From: Cardiocondyla obscurior | Taxonomy: Eukaryota > Arthropoda > Insecta > Hymenoptera > Formicidae | Length of the DNA: 64,000 nucleotides | Direction: 5' to 3' | Assembly: GCF_019399895.1 (NCBI RefSeq) | Contig: NC_091889.1 | Span: forward strand, 186,001-250,000 | Part shown: positions 42,851 through 55,900 of the stretch, piece after piece | Layout of the letters: each line of letters begins with the position of its first letter | Position numbering within the stretch: position 1 is the first letter of the stretch | Notes under the pieces: model-generated | The model's input: only the letters and a program-made list of their open reading frames with translations | The model's database searches: none | Told to the model about the DNA's origin: nothing | Translations under genes and position numbers: made by a program

Positions 42851-45019
42851 ATGTCTTATCATCTCGCCAAGACGTGTGCTACTCCGAATAATCTCTGTCA
42901 CGTATTGACACGTGTACAACCTGCGATTTATATTCAGAGATACATACACAACATAGACTTAGGCCTGAGTGCTGGACCAGTCAGTGCTCTGAAGCAGAAG
43001 ATAGCGAGGGGCGAGCTTGTGGAAGACACCTATCAAATGATAGTAGCCCAGACTTTGCAGAAAATTTTTCGCGAAGTGCACAATTACAAGCCACAGCAGC
43101 TAAATCTGTTGGAAAAATGGTTTGGCAGCAAACGGAGGGATGCGCCAAAAGGGTTGTACATTTATGGAGCAGTGGGTGGAGGTAAAACAATGTTGATGGA
43201 CCTATTTTACAATTGTTGCCAGGTATCTCTCTGGTTGCCATTTGCGTAAGCACTGCACATGAAAGGCTAAATTAAATATCTCAGTTCACGCGTTTCGTTT
43301 TTACGCAATTTAAATACAGATAAAAGAACAGCTCTTGTGATTTGCATAACTCGAACGGTTATTGATTGAGTACATTGCATAACGAGATATCTTGAGACCT
43401 TTTAAACTAAAGCATCAAACATTGAAATAAAAATTAATGTTTTTTAAATGAATAAGTGGACTGAGATAAATTATACCTTTTCATGTGCGGTACAGAATAA
43501 AAGTAAAACTTTTTCGTAATATAATATAATGTGTTTTTAAATAAAAATGTTTCAGATTAAAAACAAAAAAAGGGTCCATTTTCATTCCTTCATGCTGGAC
43601 GTGCATAGCAGAGTGCACGAGGTAAAAAAAACCATCGTACGAGATGTTACGAGCACCAAGCTACAACCTTTTGACCCGATACCTCCAGTTGCCACAGGTA
43701 TTGCAGAGGAGACTTGGCTGCTGTGCTTTGATGAATTTCAGGTTCAAATTTGCGATATTTAATATTTAAATTTCAATATTTATATTTTTACGTGAAATTA
43801 CGTGAAAAAAAAAATTGCTGTATAATAGTAAATGAGATTAATAAAATTGGATGCATTGTAGGTGACGGACATTGCGGACGCAATGATTTTAAAACGATTA
43901 TTCACAGAGCTGTTTGATAACGGCGTGATAATGGTCGCGACTAGTAACAGATCACCAGACGATCTGTACAAGAATGGGCTGCAGAGAGGAAATTTCGTGC
44001 CATTTATTAAAGTGCTGAAAGATCATTGCTTCGTTAGTAACTTGGACTCAGGAGTAGATTACAGAATGAAATCAGGGTCCGGAAACAAGAAGATATATTT
44101 TATGTATGTAGTAATACGTTGCGTATAATTTGCAATAATTATTTATGTCTTCATTATTTAATGAGCCGTATGAATTACACAAGAAAAGGCAAGGATGCCA
44201 CGAACGACGTGGATAAAGTTTTCAAGTATCTGTGCTCTATGGAAAATGACGTGATACGGCCGCGTACGATATCTATAAGAGGACGCAATGTTACTTTTCG
44301 TAAGACTTGCGGGCAGGTGCTGGATTCTACGTTCGAGGAACTATGCGACAGAGTGAGATATCTTTCAAATATATGTGTGCTATCTTGATTTAAACATATG
44401 TACAGCAACTAATTTCTATGCAGCCTCTCGGCGCGAGCGATTACTTGGAATTAAGTCAGGTGTTTCATACAGTCATAATAAGAGACGTGCCTCAATTGAA
44501 CCTACGACTTAAGTCTCAGGCCAGACGATTTATTACTCTTATCGATACGTTGTACGACAATAAGGTAAGAGTATTATGTAATTTAAATTATAAATTATAA
44601 TAAATATAGTTAATAATTTATAAACTATAAAAAATTTAGAAAATTTTAATATATAAAAAAAAGACAAAATTTTATATAGAATTAATAAATGTATTAAAAT
44701 GTAGGTACGAGTAGTTATGTCAGCAGCTGTACCACACACGCAGTTATTTTTACCGGAAAGCGAATCTGAGTACACTGACGAGAAAAGGATGCTGATGGAT
44801 GATTTGAATATTTCACATAGCTCGGTATACAATTTCGTAAATAACATCCAAATTTTTACATATGGAATTGAGTTAATTTGTTAATATTGCTTTCAGGAAG
44901 ATCACAAGTCAAACATTTTTACTGGCGAAGAGGAAATCTTCGCATTCGACCGTACAGTGTCGCGTCTATCTGAGATGCAGACTTCACAGTACTGGGAGCA
45001 ATGGGAGCACCACAGATAA
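42851..45019 (+). CDS. AFG1L: AFG1-like mitochondrial ATPase (LACE1)
   Basis: AFG1L is an AAA+ ATPase of the mitochondrial matrix or inner membrane involved in protein quality control, including turnover of nuclear-encoded respiratory subunits. Seven exons: 42851-43222, 43556-43741, 43862-44103, 44166-44352, 44424-44564, 44705-44824, 44897-45019; phases close to 456 aa. The N-terminal 40 residues lack acidic residues up to [10 protein letters not shown], fitting an import signal. Walker A is [12 protein letters not shown] and Walker [34 protein letters not shown] is the sensor-1 region. [18 protein letters not shown] and [20 protein letters not shown] are family signatures. The third intron is only 62 nt and was placed because it joins IYF to IRMNY in frame. 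Complete, no lesions seen. Confidence 0.95.
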
Positions 45020-46017
45020 TGATAATTTTTAAACTAGATATCTATAGTTCCGTACGACTTCGTTCACTTAAGGTCAACAAAGCAGTTTGATGATTATAAT
45101 TTTTACCGAACGATCTCTCGCATGGACAGTTACTTAAGCTTTAGCGCGCGTTTCGTTTGAGGCGGTACTTTCGCGCTTTTTCAGTATTTTATTTCTTAAA
45201 TTATTCTCTTGATAAACTAACGTTCCTTGAATTACCTCTGATATTTAAGTAATTATTTATGAGCGTAAAATCAATGGGCGCCGATTGCTGAGTCACTACA
45301 AATATATATGTATATTAATGTACATATGCAAAAGTCTCAATTACATGAAGTTTTGCACTCATTAATGATGTGTATTGATTTAAATAGCTGATTTTATATA
45401 ATTTTAAAAATATATTAGTATGTATTTTTTCGGAGAGTTATTGATCTGTAATAAAAAAGACAAAAAGAACTTATTTTTTGCAGTATCAGAAGCTATTTAA
45501 ATTTAAGTAATTTGTTATCTTTAAACTTCATATATGTATTAAAAAAAATTATGTAGATTTAATATTTAATAAGATACATTCTAATTGGCCGAATCATCAG
45601 TTGATCGAGTTGATATAGAAGTTTATGATTGGCTGGTCTAGCGAAAAACGCGCTGGTCGCGCGTCACTGCGCGGCGTTTCGGTCTACAGTAATCTGCGTG
45701 AATTGTATCTTGTGTGTTCAGTGTGTTGTGCCTTTCGTTCTTATCAGTTCCAGCTGTAGAGTGTGGAGAGAATATACTCGACATACTGTTTTATTTCGAT
45801 AACCAGTCAAATGGGCCAGTACCCAATGGATTTCTTTACTTCTTTTTGGACTAATTAAATAAACAAAATTAATAACTGCTGATAACTGCTTTTAACTTTA
45901 TTTCAAACAAAAAGGTGGAGCGAGAAGGACGTTTCTGAAAAGACACCGGTGGTCACAGTCTAAATAATTGGCGACAGTTTCACCGTGCAAAGCCATTCAA
46001 CTTTTATTCTTAAAATT
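45020..46017. other. AFG1L 3' region and DERA upstream region
   Basis: AT-rich spacer. A GC-richer patch at 45650-45700 is a likely DERA promoter. A 15-codon open frame at 45811-45858 (MGQYPMDFF...) could be an upstream ORF of DERA if transcribed; nothing supports its use. A tetra-T/A-rich run fills the remainder. Confidence 0.35.
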
Positions 46018-47363
46018 ATGGAAGGTTCACGAATGAAGGAAGAACCTTTGTTCCAAATGAGCGGCACGAATCAAGGTAATGAATTAATGCAAACGTCTGT
46101 CTTTGTATTCACATATTCTTATAACTATGTATCGAAGGTTGCTGTATTTGAATTTGAATTTTTTAGATTGGCTGAAATTTTTGGAAGTTAATATTGACGA
46201 GCCAGCGATACAAAAAAGTATACGACAATATACTTATTCGGCAAGCACACTAAAGGGGGAAAATAAAATAACTTTGCTATTAAAGGCGATAGGTTTTATT
46301 GACTTAACTTCTTTGAATCATAACGACACCAGTCCTGTCATCGAAAATTTGTGTAAAAATGTAAGTTATAATCTAAAATTATTTTTTGATGTTATTAACT
46401 GAATTGAATATTTAATATTATAGGCTGTAAACCCCATACATAACCTACCATTTCAATGGGATAAGCCTCTCAATACAGCTGCTATTTGCGTTTATCCTGT
46501 TAAAGTGAAAGAAGTCTTAGCCAATCTGAAGAAAATGAAGAAGACTGAAATAATCAAGGTTGCTAGTGGTAAAAAATTAATTTTTTTTTGTTTATTTGAT
46601 GTAACAGCAACATATGAAAATGTGATATTTATTTTAGTGGCGGGTGGATTTCCTTCTGGGCAATTTCCATTAGAGACTCGACTGGAAGAAGTACGCCTTG
46701 CTATATCATATGGAGCCCAGGAAATAGACGTTGTGATCGATCGAACGTTAGTTTTAAATCACGATTGGATAAAACTGTATGAAGAGCTGGCAGCTATTCG
46801 TGCAGTTTGTAATGAGAATGCTGAAAAGACAATATGTCTAAAAGTCATACTGTCAACTGGAGAGTTATCTGATTTAAGAGAGGTGTATCAAGCGTCGATG
46901 GTGGCTTTGTTTGCTGGTGCTAATTTTATTAAAACATCGACTGGGAAAGAGAAAGTTAATGCAACACTGGAAGTAGGCATCGTTATGTGTAAAGCGCTAA
47001 AAGAGTTTGAAAGATTGACTCTAAAAAAGGTAGGATAAATTTTGATGACACGTGTTAATTGAGATTATTTAAAATTTGTTCATGATATTTTAAGTAAATA
47101 AAATTTTATAAATTTAGATGGGTTTTAAACCTGCTGGGGGCATTAAAACTGCACAGGACGCTCTTCAATGGTTGGTCTTAATTCAGGAAGAAATGGGAGA
47201 TTCATATCTGACAAACGAGCGTTTTAGAATTGGTGCGTCGAGTTTATTGCAAGACATTGTCGCTGAAATTATCAAAACGTACAATGAAATTCATCAAGTT
47301 CAAGGTGCTAAAGAAGAAGACAATTTGAAAGATGACAAGCAAAATGAAGGAACAAGAAGATAA
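46018..47363 (+). CDS. DERA: Deoxyribose-phosphate aldolase
   Basis: DERA is a class I aldolase that splits 2-deoxyribose 5-phosphate to glyceraldehyde 3-phosphate and acetaldehyde, in deoxynucleoside breakdown. Five exons: 46018-46075, 46167-46360, 46424-46568, 46638-47029, 47118-47363; phases close to 344 aa, longer than human (318), mainly through a charged C-terminal tail rich in Lys, Glu and Asp. The N-terminal segment DLTSLNHNDT holds the substrate-region Asp/Asn. AGGFPSGQFPLETRLEEV is a family signature. EIDVVIDR carries the catalytic Asp. The Schiff-base lysine is in NFIKTSTGK, and the second active lysine in KPAGGIKT. The last residues may have weak conservation. AATAAA lies at 47563. 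Upstream gene AFG1L is on the same strand with no sign of shared transcription. Confidence 0.96.
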
Positions 47364-49906
47364 AGAAGCAAAGAATTTTTTATTTAAGTCAGAGTGCAGC
47401 GATATCGCGACGCCTTTGCGTCTAAATATATCCATCAGTAAATAGATTCTACATAATTGACATACTTAGTACGTATAATGTCGTTGCGGACACGTAATAC
47501 ACAAGTGCCTCGTTAAAATCGTATGAGTTTCAGTTTTTTCAGCTGATATGATAATGCCAAGAAATAAATATCGCAAATTTGTAATCTCAACTATGCAATC
47601 AAGTTTCGTAAGGTCAAAGATGTATTTGCCGGCGATTTGGAATTGTCTCTAAATAACTCACGTATCTATAAACGATCTCGAAGACATTTTGAGAACTTTA
47701 ACCGGGTAAACACGATTAATCACATAGATTTTGATTTTCGTTCAATTTATATGCATGCAATAAATCGTACTAGCAGAACTTTAATTTATCCGAAATTAAT
47801 TAACATAAAATTTTCTCACGAGTCTGTAATCGTTTAATCTTTCTACAAACATTCCTATTTTATTATTAAGAAACCATGCGCGCATCTATAACAGAAAAAT
47901 TAAAAAATTACATTGTAGATATTTAATCTAATAAAAAAAAATAATAAAAAAATGTTATAAAAAATCTAAATCCTTTTCTTTTATTTTTTCCTTAAACTTC
48001 AAAGTTTTTTCTTTGACAGCTGACGTTAACTCTCGCTTGGCGTGAAGCAAGCCAAGCGAGAGAGAACTAATCAGCGATAGGGGTTTCAATAAATTTTGCG
48101 GCGCGGGCCGAGAATCGTGGCTACTAATTTGATTACGTAAGTTGAGCCTTCGCAGTTCGTTCTTATTACGACCTACCCAAACTCGCGGGTTTATCCGCGC
48201 GGAGGTGGACGAGATTCGCCACCGGAAATCGAGTGGCTCAAATCTAATATAGATCGATCAGTAAATAGATCTCGAGCCGGTGCGAGAGCCGGCGCATCGG
48301 CTCGCCTCTCGCGTAGTATTTACAGCCTGCAAGCTTCGGTACGTCTCGCCCTCCGGGGGCTTCGGGCAAAGACTGTCGTGACACCGTTTCGGCCACATTG
48401 CGCCGGGCAACGGCCGGTGCCGTCGTCAGGCTTTATTCCGCGCCGATAGTCGGTTTCGTCTCCGGCTCCAGCGGCCGTTCCGCGGGCGTATCGGCCGCGT
48501 GCCACGCACCAGCGAATGCGGTGGTGAGTCCTCCCGGATCCGCGGCGTGCACAATCCCCGGGGTCCACGCACCGCCACCGCGCGTCCGCATCCGCCTGGA
48601 CCACGAGCCACCCCCCGTCCGGGAAATCCGTGCTCGCGCTACTTGCTAAGCCCTGCCCGCCGCTCCCGGCAAGTAAAACATGCAACACCACCGCGCTAGG
48701 ATACACCGCGCACCATCGGTCACACGGGGACCACCTCGCTGTGTACTCTAAATTCGGACACCAGCCGCTTCCGGGTCAGCATAGCGCAAATTCGCGAGAA
48801 AGAGCTCGTTAGGTCTGCCGAAGATCATTCCACTTATGAATCCGTTGGAAGAGTTCCGGACCACAGCAACGGGTTGAATATTTTTATCGCGTTAACATTT
48901 TTATTTTATATATATATAAAATATATATATATTTTTTTTTTAAGAAGAAACAAAGTTGGATTATCGCGGTTGACTCGTGAAAATAATCCTTAGCATTAGT
49001 TATATTATTTTTTTATCTCGTAAAGGAAAAAGGGTGCGTGTAAAACGGGCTGTTTATTTCAGATATTAATTCGACTGTTGCGACGAGAATTAATACGGAT
49101 ACGAGTAACGTAATCATTTTGCTGCGGCGTTCGATTTCGTCATATGTTACCTGTCGATTAGTCTATTTGTCGGCGCGAATTCTATTTATGGTTTATGATT
49201 ATATTTTTAGACATATGCGCTTTACCTTGGCACTAAACGAAATCGTTGACCTCTCTCTAAATGACGCATATTCCTCATCGCAATATACAGCGTTATTTGT
49301 TTCCGCGGTTGCGATCTCGTAAACAAATTAAAATAAGCTTTGGAAACTGCAAAAAGTCCGTATCCGATATTTACGCGGCCGTTTTACTACTGCGTCTTGC
49401 CAGAATCCTGTTTTACTCGAGTATTACGTAATAATGATCAAAGTTGAAGCATTAAACTAATTTAAATAATTCGCCGATTAAGAATATTTATGAGAAATGA
49501 AAAGAAAACATTATATACGTGATAATTTCAATCATTAGTAATTTATTTATTTAATTAAAAAAAAAAAAGAACCGATAAACTTTAAGATGGACTTAAAAAA
49601 TGTTGGTGACACAACTAAGTTTCTTTTCTTAATAATAATTAAGAATACCTATTTAAAAGGGTAAGTTTTTTTTTTCTGTAAGTGTAAGTTCCGTGAGAAT
49701 GTAAGTTATATTATATTTAATGAATATAACATATTACACTTTTACTGATCTTCGCGTCACTTGTATTAACAGCTCAAATTACGAAATTGGCGCGATAACA
49801 CCCAGGATCCTGCGATTTTATTTAAGACAGTTGCGATAAATCTTATTGTTATTTTATCATTCTAATGTAAGAACGAGTCTGGATGTAATTTCAGATGTAG
49901 AGCGTC
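47364..49906. other. DERA 3' region and Zasp67 upstream region
   Basis: The first 650 bp are AT-rich with the DERA poly(A) signal. A perfect hairpin lies at 48030-48062. From about 48080 to 48840 the DNA is GC- and CpG-rich and is the probable promoter and first untranslated exon of the Zasp67-like gene. Open frames there on both strands are composition products. From 48850 to 49890 the DNA is AT-rich again with microsatellite TA runs near 48908-48932; it probably is an intron in the 5'-untranslated region. Confidence 0.4.
48030..48062. other. Perfect 12-bp inverted repeat (hairpin)
   Basis: CTCTCGCTTGGC at 48030-48041 is exactly complementary to GCCAAGCGAGAG at 48051-48062 across a 9-nt loop. 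No T tract follows at a terminator distance and pairing does not extend outward. It lies at the border between AT-rich DNA downstream of DERA and the Zasp67 CpG island. Its function is unknown; it could be a palindromic factor site or a transcript hairpin. Confidence 0.6.
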
Positions 49907-52900
49907 ATGGCAATCAGCATAAAGTTCACAAAATTCGACAATACCCCATGGGGCTTTCGACTAGCCGGCGGCAGCGATTTTCCGCAGCCGCTTACCGTTC
50001 TAAGAGTGAGTTTCCTATTTCTCTTACCTAGCAATTATCGATGCTAACGAGATCATTGAATTACAACGCGAGTAAATTAACAATTTTTACATTTCAAACG
50101 TGTGATACAAAATGGAACTTAAATAGTTCATTAAAATTGTAACGCTTGAAATTATTTTTGTTCTTTTTTTTTTTGGTATTTTTTCCGTAATTTTAAATTT
50201 AAAAGTTAAGAGAGCGGAATAAAATCAAAAATCGAAGAGGATTTATCATTTGAATTACACGAACGTGATCTGCAGGTCACGGAGGGAAGCCTTGCCGAAT
50301 GTATGGGCCTAAAAGTCGGCGATGTCGTAGCAAGATTGAACGATCAATCGATTAGCGGCTTGACTCACGGACAAGCACACGAAGCGTTAATCCACGCCGG
50401 CAATAATTTCATTCTGGGGGTGCACAGGTAAGTTTTCTGCGAGGGGCATCGATTGCGAAAGGAAAAAAGTTTGATAATACCACGGGGTTTATTTCTTTCG
50501 GAACGTAACAAGAATTTCAAACGCAATCGCAATATTCATGCAGCAGCTTCTCGTACGTTCGCGAAAGAGAAACTGCAAGGAATTAAATAAAACGTCTCTG
50601 ATCGTTTGGATTACGTCGTTTCAAGTCTCGCGGTGGACAATGTTTCTTCAATGGTTGAATGCTTTTTCACGGTTCGACTATTAAACATCGATAGGTGAGA
50701 AAAATCATTTTACATCGCTGGAACGGACGAAAATATAAATTAATTAGACTCTTGCGTATAGACAATGTTTACATTGTACACTGACGAAAACAGGAAACGA
50801 TGATGAATGACGTACGATCGGTTGCACCGCGGCCAGACACGAATGCAGCAACCATGTCCATCGCGACTTGTATAAATTGGTCCTCGTCCTATACGTCTTT
50901 CCCGGGAGAAATCGCTCTTAACCAATATAAGACGACGCGTTATTGATATTGCGATTGCGCCACGTGTCGAAGCGGCAAACAAAATATTTTTAACGCGCGG
51001 TACGCCACTAAATCTCGATTACTTTTCCTGCTATATTTAAATTACGCAACTTCTGGTTGCCGGAATGATAAGACGAGCTACTTTCGAGAGTGTGGAGGAA
51101 CCGGCGCCAGCCAGGGAATTCTCCCGTACGCCCTGCGTCGCTCCTGAAATCGGATTCAGATTCGCGAAGGCTACCATTGGATTTAATTAACGAGTCCTCA
51201 AGGATCGCCTAACGAAGCACGCACCGAACGCGTCATTCATCGCCGGCATACTCTCGATAATAACTTCGGCGCGCAAGAATATCCCGGCGTATGAGCTACG
51301 TGTGTGGCAACGTATTGCGACACCTATAAATAGGTGACCCAGAATGAGACCTGTTTATCATTGGTCGGCGATTTTATTGCTGGTCCCCGGTCGTGCCCGG
51401 TCCCTTACCGTTTCTCACATTCGCGAGATCCGCCAGCCGCGGACCGCTTCGCGAGCAATCCGCGCGACCGCGCCTATAATTCAAACCGATTGCACCGGGA
51501 GAAAGTCTATTTTCTTAGCTGTGTTTGTTGCCTGTGCAGAGAGGAAGAGGCACGACAGGCAGCCGAAGCAATATCGGAAGAGAACATCGTCCCATATAAA
51601 ATCGCCGTGAGTATATCCGCGAGATGGAAAGTAAACAGCATCCCGCGCGGTCCAGCATTTTTTTTCCCCCCATTTACCTTATCCGTGAAATTTTTTTTTA
51701 AAACCCTCGCTAATTTTCTAAAAAATATACATCTATTTTCCCTCGATTGGATGTAGAAATTATACGAGAGAAAAATGATTGTTTGCGTCACAAAAAATAA
51801 GAATTAAAACAATTGTTTTACCTTTTTTTTTTTTTTTAACCGATAAAGAAATAGTTTTGTAAAATTGAAAAAAATTTTCATGTCACGCTGCAAATATTTG
51901 TCACCTACATGTGTATAATTATTTGAAAAATGTTTGATTTGCTGTAATAAATATTGCGTGCGCTAACTCGAGGTGCTCTATTCGCAACGGCATGATTCTT
52001 GTTCGTTTCCTATTCGCTGTTTAAAAGATTTACGGTACTTTTCACCGGAAGTTAAACACCGCTTTCATCGGGGAAAATCTTTGATCTCGAATCCGCTTGA
52101 CATTTAAAGTGAGATATGGTGTACCAGAGAAAGTGGCGACGAGATGATGACGTCGAGTTCGCTTATTAGCTTGCAGACTTACCGCCGGTCTTCCCAGAAC
52201 AGATCTTAAAAGAGGAGACAGTGATCGAGCGGTACGAGGAGGAGGAGGAGACCATCGTCGAGCCGTTGTCTGCCGAAGAAGAGATCAGGCAGGAGGAGAA
52301 TAAGCTCGTGGAGGAGAAACCGGTGGACGCCAACAGCGAGATCGTGCCCAACAAAAATCTCACGGACGACGAGATCGCTCAGCTGATTCTCGAGGAAGAA
52401 GAGCTATTGTCTGATAAAGGATTGCTGGGGTACATTTCTACATTTTTAAAAATTTATTTTTTAATTCTTTTTTTTTAATAACTTTTTTTCGTAATTTAAA
52501 AAAAAATATTTTATCAACGCCTAATTAAAAACATTTAAGTAAATATTAAAGAAGATTCTTAGGCAAAAGCGAGAAATGCTATTTAATACGTTTGTATTAA
52601 AATAAAAAAATTTTACGCATTTATATTTCAATAAAATATTAGTGCCTGATTGTGTTCTACAGGGTGAACTTTAAAAAGTTAAAGCCACGCGCCCCGATCC
52701 TGAAAGACTCGAAAGTTTTGGAGGAGCTGCAACACATCGCGACGGCCGAGCCCGAGAGGGTGCAGGAGTTGAAGCGCACGTCCACCTTCCTTCAGAGACC
52801 GCAGCGGCCGGTGCCGAAGTCGAGGAACGAGCCGAAAATCGACGAGGACGAAGGGGAAACTTACAGAGTCGTGATCAAGAAGCAGGATAAGAAAACTGTG

Positions 52901-55900
52901 ATCGCACGACTCGTGGAGAAGGGTCTCCTGCCGCCAGGATCAGAGGCGACCATCGCCAAGACGCCGGAACCACCAGAGGTAAAGATGCATGAAACGAAGA
53001 AGCTCGAAGAAAACCGTTTCCCTACCGTGCCTGACTTAGATCCCTCGTGTTCAAATTGCTCTCTCAATAACACTGACCACCCGTTGTCGTCCCCACGTCT
53101 CCCGGAATCCGATTCGAACGAGTTTCTCACCCCCGAGGGTTCGCCAGGATGCGACACGACGTATGAATGCAAGTCAAAGCTCCAAGACAAGTCTAATAAT
53201 TCCCGAAGACGCAGGCTCGGCAGATACGACGAGGCCGCGGCGAGATCGCCTTTTAAAGGTCGCTACTTGGAGAACGTTCTTCGCGGCTACGCTCGTTCTT
53301 GCGTTCCTCGCGATCGACAGGTCGACGAGGTCGCCGCGATGAAATCGGGAAGCACGTACCTCAGGCCTGACGGCCTTTCGCGCGATACTAGAAAAAGGAC
53401 GAGCAAATGCGCGCGAGCGCATTACGTCGAAAGAATTTTGCTTCGAAATGTTGGCTTCGTCACCGGGCACTTTCGCGCAAGGCCGAAAACGGTTCGCGTC
53501 TTCGCCTCCAGAATGAAGGGAAGATACCTGGCGACATGTCTGAGACGCGAAAGCATCTGGCTGACGTCCTTGATTACAACATTGCTCCAGTTTTTGTTGC
53601 AGAGCCCAAGTGCCTCCGAGTCGTTGAACTTGCCAAAGATTCGCGAACGACGCTCGAGTATCAAGGGTCGCTACCTCGAACGCATTCTTCAAAAGAACGC
53701 CGTTCTTATTCGCGAACGCGTGAAGGAGACGCGCCACGCCGAAGGCCGGTCGAAGACGATCGAAGAGAAAAAGAACGAGCCGAGGTCTACAAGAACGAAG
53801 GGACGTTATATGGAAAAGTGTCTTCGTCGGCAGAATTTGCGCCTGAAACTCGCGCTGACGAGCCTCCTCGATTACGCAAAGTGCATTCTCGAAAATCTCT
53901 TTACCGTCACGTCGAAGCCGAAGCACACGAAAGGTCGGTACTTGGAGCGATTGATTCGCCGGTATCTCGAGATATTTAACCTGGTCGTGGAGTACATTCG
54001 TTCAAGGATTTCCGAATGGCTCGGAGAAGATTTTCTGTGTATCTCGCGAAACGAATTTTCCGTTGTCGCTGTCAGTACATCCAGCTGCATCGCTGACGAT
54101 GCAATTCTGAGCGACCAGCAGATTGATAAAGACGCCATCGATCTAAGAATTCCCGAGTGGCACGAGGACGGTCCGTCTTGCCCGTTGCAAAAAGAGTCGT
54201 TCCTTATCGTTAGCTCCTCCGACAATTTCGACTCGAGCAAGGAGGAACTTGCCAAAAGTCACGATCTCTCCGAACAAAATCCAGCCCCGTTCGAAGAAGC
54301 CGACTCAGCCAAGTCCGCGGACGTGGTCGCGGAGGAAGATGCACTTTCAAAGTTCATGCAATCGGCGGAGAACTACATTTCCGCCGAGGTCTTTCATCGC
54401 GGTAGCAGGCGATCCTCGAAATCACGCGGGTCTATCGATATCGTCAAAGAAAACGACAAGGCCTTCTCTAAACTCTTACAGTCGGCCGAGGACTACGTTT
54501 CCGCCGAGGTCTTTCATCGCGGTAGCAGGCGATCCTCGAAATCACGCGGGTCTATCGATATCGTCAAAGAAAACGACAAGGCCTTCTCTAAACTCTTACA
54601 GTCGGCCGAGGACTACGTTTCCGCCGAGGTCTTTCATCGCGGTAGCAGGCGACTTTCGAGGTCGTACAAGCGAGATCAACTGGACGAGGAAAACCCTCTA
54701 TCGAACGTTCTCCGCTCAACCGGCGATTACGTTTCCAGCGAGGTGTTCCATCGCGGAAGTAGAAGATTATCGAGGTCCTCGAGGAGAGAATCCGTTTCCT
54801 TCGTGCCGCCCGTTTTACAGGCCGGCCTGAAGAGCTTGCGCTTCAATCTACCGTGGTTTTCGTTCACGGTCACCGGGAAAAATGCGGAGCGCAGCGAGGA
54901 ATGGGAAAAGAAGCTCGATCTCGAAACCGAACGCGACAATCGAAGATTGTCGTTCGTGCCGACGATTCTTTATCAGGGTATCACGAACCGGATTGGCGTT
55001 GACTTTACGAAGCTGGCAGTTTACGCGTTCGTACCTTGTACTTCGATTATCCTTCTGTATATGTATAATTAATCGTGGTCTAATGACTGTCCGATAAGTT
55101 TATATTTTGTGTGTCTCGATGTCATGTCGCTAATACAAATGTAATTTTAATCGATCCAAGATTTAACTTTTTAATTTAGTTAAAAATTTTTTATGTTATT
55201 TCTGGATCAATTTAAATGAATGTAATACCTGTGTCTTGTGTATTGTATGTAAATAGCTGTAATTTATCCAAAGATAATTCTAATTGATTTTAGATTATTC
55301 GTTACACTTGTATATTTGTTCTAGAAATTCTCGCAAGTGATCGTCGTGAGATATGATCGTATAAAAATATATCCCCGAGTGCTCCTTTCCTGTACCTTTT
55401 TTTTTTATCGTTAAAATAAGTGTTTCCAGAGTGAATCCACTGTAGAATAATCGGAACGCAAAGGTAGCTGTGACCAAGTTGATACATAAGCGAAAATGTA
55501 ATTAACTTTCAATTTAAGCGATTTCTCAACTGTGTGAAATATATTAATACAATTAAATATTGAAATGAATTATTTGTATTTGGATTTTTTTATACGTATC
55601 GATATCTTCTTGCATAACAAAATGGCAACAAAAAGAATTCGACATTATTTAATTAATTTTCTTATCGTAAAAATTTTTTTTTTAAATTTTTTAGCATTTA
55701 TTATACAGTGTATTTGAATATACAGTAAATTAAATTTGAAATATGTAATTTAGTTGCTTAAAAAGGTAAGTATACCTATATGTTCAATATTGTATTTTTC
55801 AATAAAAATTTATGACACTTTCAAACGTAAGTAACATCACTTTTGATATTACTAACCTTTTAAATTTATGAATCATTAAAAGTACATTACATTTTGTTTT

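Noticed and set aside
44104..44165. Reading straight through the short AFG1L intron
   Set aside because: The read-through shifts out of frame with the conserved continuation, while GTATGT to GAG gives an in-frame join.
48320..48812. Open frames on both strands in the GC-rich island
   Set aside because: They overlap one another in all frames and have no family resemblance. The region fits a CpG-type promoter.
53174..54830. Open frames of 127-250 codons overlapping the Zasp67 extension in other frames
   Set aside because: Shadows of the long frame, created by its base composition and its 120-bp repeats.
54249..54830. Tandem repeats considered as a CRISPR array
   Set aside because: Units are 120 bp, contiguous without spacers, in frame within a coding exon, and the genome is eukaryotic.
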